Positions 1 through 6,114 of a stretch of 8,390 bases of DNA are shown here, one piece after another. Made by a program: the position numbers and the translations under genes. Origin of the DNA: Clostridia bacterium (lineage in GTDB: Bacteria > Bacillota > Clostridia > Oscillospirales > CAG-272); NCBI GenBank assembly GCA_017520365.1, contig JAFXFQ010000057.1:1-8390 (forward strand). The letters are read 5' to 3'. Position 1 is the first letter of the stretch, and each line of letters begins with the position of its first letter. Under the pieces are notes generated by a model. The model was not told the origin of the DNA. It did not search any database and saw nothing but the letters and a program-made list of their open reading frames with translations.

Positions 1-51
1 GTTGAGGGCGGCGCACACGACGTTGTTCTTCACAAGCAGAACGGCAACTGA
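1..51 (+). CDS. C-terminal end of an unidentified upstream gene (partial)
   Basis: Frame 1 is open from the window edge for 16 codons, ending in the residues VEGGAHDVVLHKQNGN at TGA (49-51), followed in frame by TAA and TAG, so three stop codons stand in a row. Codon choice (GGC, CAC, AAG, AAC) resembles that of fhs just downstream. The peptide is too short to assign to a family and I do not recognise it. The 40 bp to fhs contain an AT-rich stretch and the fhs ribosome binding site but no terminator hairpin, so the two genes may be cotranscribed. Confidence 0.6.
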   Translation, partial: VEGGAHDVVLHKQNGN

Positions 52-91
52 TAATAGTTCCTTCATTATATTATTATAGGAGATTAAACCA

Positions 92-1768
92 ATGGCATAT
101 CTTTCCGACATTGAGATCGCTCAGGCTTGCGAGATGAAGCACATCAGCGAGATTGCCGCTACCGCTCACGTTGACGAAAAGTATCTTGAGCAGTACGGTA
201 GATACAAGGCAAAGATCGATCCCGCACTCCTTAGTGAGACAGACCGCGAAAACGGCAAGCTCATTTTAGTAACAGCAATCACTCCCACACCTGCAGGTGA
301 GGGTAAGACAACAACCACCATCGGACTTGCAGACGGACTCAGAAGAATCGGCAAGGACGTAACCGTAGCCCTTCGAGAGCCCTCCCTCGGCCCCGTATTC
401 GGTGTCAAGGGCGGCGCCGCAGGCGGCGGATACGCTCAGGTAGTTCCCATGGAGGATATCAACCTTCATTTCACAGGCGACTTCCACGCTATAGGCGCCG
501 CAAACAACCTTCTTGCCGCAATGCTCGATAACCATATCCAGCAGGGCAACAGTCTGGGCATCGATGTTCGCCGCATCACATGGAAGAGATGCGTTGATAT
601 GAACGACAGACAGCTTCGCTTCATCGTTGACGGTATGGGAGGTAAGGTGAACGGTGTTCCCCGTGAGGACGGCTTCGACATCACCGTTGCCAGCGAGATC
701 ATGGCGATTCTCTGCCTCTCCAACTCCATCACCGATCTGAAGGAGCGCCTCAGCCGCATAATCGTTGCTTATAACTTTGCAGGCGAGCCCGTTACCTGCG
801 GTCAGCTCAAGGCTCAGGGCGCAATGACAGCTCTCCTCAAGGATGCTATCAAGCCTAACCTTGTCCAGACCCTTGAGGGTACACCCGCATTCGTTCACGG
901 CGGCCCCTTTGCAAATATCGCTCATGGCTGTAACTCCGTAATGGCAACAAAGCTTGCTCTCAAGATGGGCGACTACACTATTACAGAGGCAGGATTCGGC
1001 GCAGACCTTGGTGCTGAAAAATTCCTTGATATTAAGTGCCGTATGGCAGGACTCGTTCCCGATGCAGTTGTAGTAGTTGCAACCGTCCGCGCTCTCAAGA
1101 TGCACGGCGGCCGCGCAAAGACAGAGCTTGCAAATGAGGATATCGAGGCACTGGAAAAGGGTATCCCCAACCTCCTCCGTCACGTTTCAAATATGAAGAA
1201 CGTTTATAAGCTCCCCTGCGTGGTAGCTGTAAACCGTTTCCCCACAGATACGGATGCGGAGATCGAGTTTATCATAGGTAAGTGTAAGGAGCTTGGCGTT
1301 AATACAGTTCTTTCCAACGTATGGGCAGAAGGCGGCAAGGGCGGTGAAGAGCTTGCCCGCGAGGTAGTTCGCCTTTGTGATGAGGAAAAGGGAGACTTCA
1401 CATTCTCCTACGAGCTTGACTGCTCCATTGAGGAGAAAATCGAGGCTATCGTTAAGAAGATCTACGGCGGTAACAGCATCGTCATTACTCCTCAGGCAAA
1501 GAAGCAGATCGCAGAGCTCACAGCCCTCGGCTTCGATAAGATGCCCATCTGTGTTGCAAAAACACAGTATTCATTCTCCGATGACCCCACAAAGCTTGGA
1601 GCACCCGAGAACTTTGACGTTACCATCAAGAACGTTAAGGTATCTGCAGGTGCAGGCTTTATCGTAGTACTCACCGGCGATATTATGACAATGCCCGGCC
1701 TTCCCAAGGTGCCTGCGGCAGAGCGTATCGACGTTGATGAAAACGGTAAGATCACAGGCCTGTTCTAA
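92..1768 (+). CDS. fhs: Formate--tetrahydrofolate ligase (10-formyl-THF synthetase)
   Basis: Cytoplasmic enzyme joining formate to tetrahydrofolate at the cost of ATP, giving 10-formyl-THF for purine synthesis, formyl-Met-tRNA and, in acetogens, the methyl branch of the Wood-Ljungdahl pathway. The 558-residue product matches the usual family length of about 555-560. Visible landmarks are the P-loop TPTPAGEGKTT (about 64-74), the family signature starting REPSLGPVFGVKGGAAGGGY (from 95) and running to HFTGD (about 130), the glycine/His-rich EGTPAFVHGGPFANIAHG (262-279), and TVRALKMHGG (331-340). The ATG at 92 is supported by AGGAG at 78-82 with a 9-nt spacer. The gene faces the six-gene minus-strand cluster and ends 100 bp from it at a shared terminator region. 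Presence of fhs alone does not show acetogenesis, because many clostridia carry it for biosynthesis or for purine and amino acid fermentation. Confidence 0.98.
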   Translation: MAYLSDIEIAQACEMKHISEIAATAHVDEKYLEQYGRYKAKIDPALLSETDRENGKLILVTAITPTPAGEGKTTTTIGLADGLRRIGKDVTVALREPSLGPVFGVKGGAAGGGYAQVVPMEDINLHFTGDFHAIGAANNLLAAMLDNHIQQGNSLGIDVRRITWKRCVDMNDRQLRFIVDGMGGKVNGVPREDGFDITVASEIMAILCLSNSITDLKERLSRIIVAYNFAGEPVTCGQLKAQGAMTALLKDAIKPNLVQTLEGTPAFVHGGPFANIAHGCNSVMATKLALKMGDYTITEAGFGADLGAEKFLDIKCRMAGLVPDAVVVVATVRALKMHGGRAKTELANEDIEALEKGIPNLLRHVSNMKNVYKLPCVVAVNRFPTDTDAEIEFIIGKCKELGVNTVLSNVWAEGGKGGEELAREVVRLCDEEKGDFTFSYELDCSIEEKIEAIVKKIYGGNSIVITPQAKKQIAELTALGFDKMPICVAKTQYSFSDDPTKLGAPENFDVTIKNVKVSAGAGFIVVLTGDIMTMPGLPKVPAAERIDVDENGKITGLF

Positions 1769-1775
1769 GAAATAC

Positions 1776-1803
1776 GGCTGCTTTCATTAAAAAGAAAGCA
1801 GCC
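1776..1803. other. Small inverted repeat downstream of fhs
   Basis: GGCTGCTTTC (1776-1785) and GAAAGCAGCC (1794-1803) form a perfect 10-bp stem around the 8-nt loop ATTAAAAA, starting 7 bp after the fhs stop. On the plus strand the stem is followed by AATAAGATAT rather than a T-tract, so it is not a good intrinsic terminator for fhs. On the minus strand it is followed by GTATTTCTTAG, which is moderately T-rich, so it could be a back-up terminator for the opposing operon. It could also be a 3'-end stabiliser for fhs mRNA. Confidence 0.5.
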
Positions 1804-1814
1804 AATAAGATATA

Positions 1815-1870
1815 AAATAAAACGGCGGTCGTTACTGGACCTATGCACAGTAACGACCGCCGTTTTATTT
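1815..1870. terminator. Bidirectional intrinsic terminator between converging units
   Basis: A perfect 23-bp inverted repeat has arms at 1815-1837 and 1848-1870 and the 10-nt loop GACCTATGCA at 1838-1847. The GC-rich core (CGGCGGTCGTTACTG) is flanked by A/T tracts. Plus-strand reading gives TTTTATTTATTTG after the core, and minus-strand reading gives TTTTATTTTATATC, so it fits Rho-independent termination in both directions. The last two bases of the right arm belong to the TAA stop of the minus-strand phosphatase gene, so the repeat abuts that coding sequence. It would end both fhs and the six-gene minus-strand unit. Confidence 0.88.
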
Positions 1871-3503
1871 ATTTGTATTTTACTGCCTCAAAGACAAACT
1901 TTGATATCTCAGTATTATCTCTCGTTGTAGCGTGAAAATACTCCGTTCCGTAACCCATTGCAAACACGGGAACGTTTCTGGTGCTGTGCTCTCCGTCTCC
2001 GGTCCAGCGCCATACTCCGTCTGCACCGTGGTCAAGAGAGCCTGTCTCGTGGTCGGCAGTAATAACGATCACGGTATCCCGGTGGCACATAGCATAGGTA
2101 GCCGCATACGCCGTCACCAGGTTAAGCCTTTTCACGGTGCGGATCACGTTATCGTAATCCATTTTCTCCGCATACTTGTCTATCATAGCCTCCTCCAACA
2201 TAATGAAGAAGCCGCCGGGGTTATCATCGCAGGTATCAACCGCATTGATAAACTTATCAAGAGAGTCATCGCTGTCATAGCTGCACCACAGATAATTGCA
2301 GGCAAGACGGGAGTTAGCAAGTGCGCTCTGCTGCTCAGTCAGAATATTTCTGTCTTTTCTTGTATAATGATGAACGAGAAATGCGTTCGGTGTCGCTCCT
2401 GTTATCTTATCCGTTGAGAGTACACCTGTAGCCTTTCCTCTGAGAGTTGCAAGCTCGCGCACGTTCTGTACAGAGCGAAACTCATCCTCAACACCGTCAC
2501 CGTCAAGATCTGCAGGGATCATACCGAGAGCGCCGTTCAGGGTCTTATATCCTGTGGAGAGCGCCGTCGCACCCGCAGCGGAATCGGTGGTGCTGTTCTG
2601 AATATTAAGGGTAACGGCATTGCCCACGTGGTCAAAGGTAGCAGGCCAGAACACGCCGGTTCCGCTCTCCTCGGGGGGAGATATCCTGCCGTTGCCATAC
2701 TCAACAAGGGGCGCAGGGTCCGTTGCCATTATGGTATGGTTGAGTCCCATACCGTCACCGATTATATAGAAGACGTTTTCGGGTGCCTCCCATTCAACTA
2801 TGCGGGAAACTGTCTCCGTTGGCACGTCCACGTGTACGTCGCCGTTCCACGGTGCATCGGAATTTTCAAGAGCCGAGATAATATATCCCACTCCCGCTCC
2901 GATAAAATAATCATTTCCCTTCAGAACGATCTTTGTGCCTGACGAAAAGGCCATATACTGTCCGTCTGTCGCAACAACGCCCTGACTCTCAGCTCTTGCA
3001 GTCTCACCGATAAGGATCTCGTAATTCTGAGGCTCCATATCATCAGTAACGACCTTGAGACCCTGTCCCGAAAGGCTTTTTACAGTATCGGAAAATATCT
3101 GAGCCGTCCATTTTTCAAAATCCGAGCTTTCCTTCGGCAATACCACAGAATAGTCGCTGATGGGAATACTGTTTAAAAAGATAGTCTCAAACCGCTTGCC
3201 GGGCAGGTATGCCTCCGCAATATACTCACGCAACAGTGAATGGTCAGCCTCGGTAAGGATACCGTCCTTATTTATATCTGAAGCAATCTGATGAATATTG
3301 ATCCTCGCTCCGCCCAAATATCGGCCGAGAAGAATTGAATCAATGGCGTTTACCTTGCCATCCTTATTGCAGTCAGCAAATAATTCTGCATCCATGCGGG
3401 CATTGCAGGAATCCAGAATGAGAAGTAACGAAAGAACTGTTGCTGCAAGGCAAAGCAACGCAAGGGTTATTTTAAGCTTCGTTTGCCTTTTTACTTTTTT
3501 CAT
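1869..3503 (-). CDS. Exported alkaline phosphatase with N-terminal dockerin pair
   Basis: Predicted extracytoplasmic metal-dependent phosphomonoesterase, 544 residues. Residues 1-11 are basic and 12-30 hydrophobic (signal peptide or membrane anchor; LDSC at 30-33 is a poor lipobox). Two dockerin-type calcium repeats follow, DCNKDGKVNAID (44-55) and DINKDGILTEAD (76-87). Residues about 105-235 form a separate domain with the segment NYEILIGETAR (160-170), reminiscent of accessory domains in bacterial glycosidases but not assigned. The catalytic domain runs from about 242: IIGDGMG (Asp250), TTDSAAGATALSTG with nucleophile Ser308, ATP (370-372), Arg382 equivalent to E. coli Arg166, Glu437, Asp442, ADHETG (Asp484, His485) and His506. 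The position matching Zn ligand His331 of E. coli PhoA is Glu446. A DLDGDGVED segment (332-340) is inserted after the nucleophile. ATG follows AAGGGG by 5 nt, and that site overlaps the TAA of the upstream gene, 9 bp away. The family is sure; activity and substrate are inferred. Confidence 0.9.
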   Translation of the reverse strand: MKKVKRQTKLKITLALLCLAATVLSLLLILDSCNARMDAELFADCNKDGKVNAIDSILLGRYLGGARINIHQIASDINKDGILTEADHSLLREYIAEAYLPGKRFETIFLNSIPISDYSVVLPKESSDFEKWTAQIFSDTVKSLSGQGLKVVTDDMEPQNYEILIGETARAESQGVVATDGQYMAFSSGTKIVLKGNDYFIGAGVGYIISALENSDAPWNGDVHVDVPTETVSRIVEWEAPENVFYIIGDGMGLNHTIMATDPAPLVEYGNGRISPPEESGTGVFWPATFDHVGNAVTLNIQNSTTDSAAGATALSTGYKTLNGALGMIPADLDGDGVEDEFRSVQNVRELATLRGKATGVLSTDKITGATPNAFLVHHYTRKDRNILTEQQSALANSRLACNYLWCSYDSDDSLDKFINAVDTCDDNPGGFFIMLEEAMIDKYAEKMDYDNVIRTVKRLNLVTAYAATYAMCHRDTVIVITADHETGSLDHGADGVWRWTGDGEHSTRNVPVFAMGYGTEYFHATTRDNTEISKFVFEAVKYK

Positions 3504-3512
3504 ATTTACCCC

Positions 3513-4826
3513 TTATCTGAACCTGTTTCTGGAGCGTCTTCCCAGAACGTATGCCTTTCCGAGAACATATGCCACAGAGAACACTACGATGGAGACCACG
3601 GTAGCAATGAAGAACTTGCTTTTTGTAAACTCGCTGATACGATAGAGACCGAAAAGCATTTCGTTTCTCTCAATATCGGCAGTGGTGATCAGCTTTGCGC
3701 TTCCTATAGGCTCTCCTTTATAGAGAACCGTGACGTGACCAACGATATCACCCTTTTTCACAGGAGCCTGCAGGGATTCCACGTTTGTGACCCAGCTGTA
3801 CTCCACCTCTTTTTCAAGATCCGTATCCGAGGGGAGATAAACGGTTAGAGAATCGCTGGCAACCATGGTAACGTGATCCACACCGGTTGCAAGGGTAACG
3901 GGAATCTCGCACATTATCTGATCAGGCGAAAGCACATCCATATACATGAACGATTCGAAGGCCCACTCAAGCATATTTGTCGCATTAACGTATGAATAGA
4001 TGGTATTGTCCACCTTCTGTGCTCCAAGCACCACGGCAAGATAGGTAAGATCGCCGTCAGAGGCGGTGGTTACCACGGCATATCCGCCCTCGTAGGTGCT
4101 TCCCGCATTCATACCTCTTGCTTTTTCATAAAAATACTTCTTCTCTTCAGAGTTTGAAAGAAGGGCGTTTCTGTTATAGACAGCTCTTGCCACATTAAGG
4201 TTAGTCTCGCTGATAGTATATCGTGTAAGACCTGCATAATCCATAAATCCTTCAAGATTGTAAGCAAAAAGAGCGATGGTGGCAGTATCTGCGGCGGTGG
4301 TCATCATTTCGTCGTGATGGAGGCCGGTAGGGTTTGCATAATGGGTATTATACGCACCCAGCTCGTTAGCTCTTGTATTCATAAGCATAACGAACTCCTC
4401 CACAGTGGGACATATGGTAAGAGCAAGAACGTAAGCCGCATCGTTGGCACCGTTTACAAGAAGAGCGCCTATCATATCCTTCAGCACAACAGTCTCGCCA
4501 ACCTGCAGACCTATACTGTTGCCCGCAAAATATGACCTCATCTCATCCGTAACGGTCACTACCTCGTCCATTCTGTCACGAAGAGTTTCGATGGCAATAA
4601 TGCCTGTCATCAGCTTTACCGTAGACGTAGGACATACCGGCTCATCGGCGTTATATTTATAAACAACCTTTTCGTTCTCAAGATTGTAGAGATATGCCGC
4701 CGTTGTATTGGATACCTCAGGATCCTCAAGAGCATTTACCGACACCGGCATGATCGCTAAAAGCGGTATGATCAAAAATACGGTCAGTGCAAGGCACAAA
4801 AGCCTTTTTGGTATTTGCTTTTTCAT
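3513..4826 (-). CDS. D-alanyl-D-alanine carboxypeptidase homologue (DacF/PBP5, S11 family) with altered active-site motifs
   Basis: Low-molecular-weight penicillin-binding-protein family; members trim the terminal D-Ala from peptidoglycan pentapeptides outside the membrane. The 437-residue product has a signal peptide (1-32, cleavage likely after VNA), a transpeptidase-like domain (about 35-290), a PBP5 C-terminal beta domain (about 298-385), and a C-terminal hydrophobic segment (about 405-423) followed by RRSRNRFR, so it looks membrane-anchored. The SxxK motif is intact as STVK (Ser68, Lys71). The usual SxN is GAN (126-128, in VNGANDAA) and the usual KTG is NAG (240-242, in GMNAGSTYEGGY). 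The fold is clear, but loss of these two motifs makes normal carboxypeptidase activity and penicillin binding uncertain. The ATG is preceded by AAGGAGG (4833-4839) at 6 nt. It lies 33 bp after ribF and 9 bp before the phosphatase gene. Confidence 0.9.
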   Translation of the reverse strand: MKKQIPKRLLCLALTVFLIIPLLAIMPVSVNALEDPEVSNTTAAYLYNLENEKVVYKYNADEPVCPTSTVKLMTGIIAIETLRDRMDEVVTVTDEMRSYFAGNSIGLQVGETVVLKDMIGALLVNGANDAAYVLALTICPTVEEFVMLMNTRANELGAYNTHYANPTGLHHDEMMTTAADTATIALFAYNLEGFMDYAGLTRYTISETNLNVARAVYNRNALLSNSEEKKYFYEKARGMNAGSTYEGGYAVVTTASDGDLTYLAVVLGAQKVDNTIYSYVNATNMLEWAFESFMYMDVLSPDQIMCEIPVTLATGVDHVTMVASDSLTVYLPSDTDLEKEVEYSWVTNVESLQAPVKKGDIVGHVTVLYKGEPIGSAKLITTADIERNEMLFGLYRISEFTKSKFFIATVVSIVVFSVAYVLGKAYVLGRRSRNRFR

Positions 4827-4859
4827 CCGGTGCCTCCTTTCTTTTTATGTAAATAACTC

Positions 4860-5795
4860 TCAGCTGCCGAATCTCTGGCAGAAATAGTCAAGACATTCGG
4901 AAATATCGATCTTTATCTGACGGCGCAGAGCATCTATGGAGTCAAACTTCATCTCCTCGCGGAGGCGCTCATAGAACTCCACCTTGATCTCTCTTCCGTA
5001 AAGATCGCCGGAATAATTAATAATATGTGTTTCACAGTTTACGACCGTACCGTTGGAAACGGTGGGACGAACTCCCACGTTTGCAACACCAAGGTATATT
5101 CCTCCGTCTACAAAAACGGTGCAGGCATAAATACCCTGTCCGGGGATACAATGCCCCTCGGCAAAGGACTGATTTATGGTGGGAATACCCATTTTTCTGC
5201 CTATCTCATTGCCATGAACAACGGGGAAGCTGATGGAATAGGGGTGGCCGAGAAGCTCATATGCACCCTCCATATCACCGCCCTGTATCAGCTCTCTGAT
5301 CTTAGTCGAAGAAACAACGATATCTCCGACAGCTACAGGAGGAACAACACGGTGTGAAATACCCTTCTCATCGCAAAGAGCGCAAAGAAGGTCTGCATCT
5401 CCCTCGCCTCCGTTTCCGAAGCGGAAATTGAAGCCGCAAACAACGCCCCCCGCCTTATGACCCTCGGAAAGGATGCGGGAAACAAAATCTGCGCACGAAA
5501 GATGTCTTATCTCATCAAAGCTTTCAAAAACTGCATAGTCCAGACCGTATTCTGAAAAAAGTGCAAGCTTTGCGTTCATATCAGTAAGGCAAGCGGCACC
5601 ATCTTCAGCCTTGGCAAGAGAATCAAAGGTCCACACGCAGCAGGCTGTGCCTGCATCGGGGCCGCACATTTCCCGTGCGGTTTCGAAAAGGCACTGATGG
5701 CCGCGGTGTACACCATCAAAATTACCGAGAGCAAGCACCGCACCCTCAGGCAGGGAGGGAACGATGGTACAATCGGGCAGCTTATAGATAATCAA
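4860..5795 (-). CDS. ribF: Bifunctional riboflavin kinase / FAD synthetase
   Basis: Converts riboflavin to FMN and FMN to FAD in the cytoplasm. The 311-residue product matches the normal bifunctional length. The N-terminal adenylyltransferase half shows GNFDGVHRGH (24-33), GFNFRFG (121-127) and SSTKIR (162-167). The C-terminal kinase half shows GNEIGRKMGIPTIN (195-208), VGVRPTV (240-246), the catalytic-Glu region NCETHI (Glu255), and the terminal helix region EFYERLREEMKFDSIDALRR (273-292). The start is TTG at 5795: it has a good AGGAG site 7 nt upstream, and no ATG lies in frame before the conserved adenylyltransferase motif. The gene starts 13 bp after ireB and ends 33 bp before the carboxypeptidase homologue. 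I see no FMN riboswitch; there is no room for one at this internal operon position. Confidence 0.97.
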   Translation of the reverse strand: MIIYKLPDCTIVPSLPEGAVLALGNFDGVHRGHQCLFETAREMCGPDAGTACCVWTFDSLAKAEDGAACLTDMNAKLALFSEYGLDYAVFESFDEIRHLSCADFVSRILSEGHKAGGVVCGFNFRFGNGGEGDADLLCALCDEKGISHRVVPPVAVGDIVVSSTKIRELIQGGDMEGAYELLGHPYSISFPVVHGNEIGRKMGIPTINQSFAEGHCIPGQGIYACTVFVDGGIYLGVANVGVRPTVSNGTVVNCETHIINYSGDLYGREIKVEFYERLREEMKFDSIDALRRQIKIDISECLDYFCQRFGS

Positions 5796-5802
5796 GCTCA
5801 GT

Positions 5803-5807
5803 CTCCT
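5803..5807 (-). promoter_or_regulatory. Ribosome binding site deciding the ribF TTG start
   Basis: AGGAG on the minus strand sits 7 nt before TTG (5795-5793), inside the 13-bp gap after the ireB stop (TGA, 5811-5809). It is the only Shine-Dalgarno-like site near the start of the RibF reading frame, so it fixes a non-ATG start. Confidence 0.8.
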
Positions 5808-5808
5808 G

Positions 5809-6066
5809 TCAGATACCGAGGTAATTCTTTACAAGCTCGCGCATAAGCTCATCGCGGTCGATACGGCAGATAAGGCTTCTTGCGCTTTTATGGTTTGTGA
5901 TATAGGTGGGGTCCTCGGAGAGGATGTAGCCGACGAGCTGGTTTATGGGATCATAGCCCTTCTCTCTGAGAGCCTGATATACGGCCGCAAGGATAGTATG
6001 CATCTCCTTTGTTTTCTCATCATAAATAGAAAACTGCTGGGTTTTGATGTGAGGCTGTTCAGTCAT
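5809..6066 (-). CDS. ireB: IreB-family regulatory phosphoprotein (UPF0297)
   Basis: Small cytoplasmic protein of 85 residues, the normal family length. In Enterococcus faecalis IreB is phosphorylated by the PASTA-domain Ser/Thr kinase IreK and acts negatively on cephalosporin resistance. The conserved core is plain here: LREKGYDPINQLVGYILSED (33-52), PTYI (53-56), the ARSLICRIDRDE stretch (62-73) and the ending ELVKNYLGI. The N-terminus MTEQPHIKTQQF differs from E. faecalis: Thr9 lines up with the second phosphorylated Thr, while the first has no Thr at the same spacing (Thr2 is nearby). The ATG has AAGGA (6076-6080) at 9 nt. The gene lies 48 bp after metA and 13 bp before ribF, whereas in many Firmicutes it sits between alaS and ruvX. 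Family assignment is firm; kinase-linked function is by homology. Confidence 0.93.
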   Translation of the reverse strand: MTEQPHIKTQQFSIYDEKTKEMHTILAAVYQALREKGYDPINQLVGYILSEDPTYITNHKSARSLICRIDRDELMRELVKNYLGI

Positions 6067-6114
6067 TGTTATATTTCCTTTCTTTGGTTGGATTTTTCAG
6101 TAAGCTAAAACATT

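Noticed and set aside
52..91. Dedicated promoter or riboswitch for fhs
   Set aside because: The 40-bp gap has AT-rich TATTAT-like strings, but any -35 would fall in the preceding gene with no clear match, and there is no space for a folded RNA element.
266..1183. Minus-strand open frame of 305 codons opposite fhs
   Set aside because: It is antisense to strongly conserved fhs sequence including the P-loop, its product is a low-complexity Cys/Ala-rich string, and its stop-free length follows from the GC-rich codons of fhs.
1957..1968. Possible frameshift or truncation at the phosphatase C-terminus
   Set aside because: The domain continues through His506 to a natural end at KFVFEAVKYK immediately before the terminator, so the gene looks complete.
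1932..2417. Plus-strand open frame opposite the phosphatase gene
   Set aside because: It is a shadow of the catalytic domain in another frame; no family motif and no plausible start context.
3405..3416. Lipoprotein signal (LDSC, residues 30-33) in the phosphatase
   Set aside because: Asp at the -2 position does not fit the lipobox, so a lipid anchor is not supported; signal peptidase I cleavage or an uncleaved anchor is as likely.
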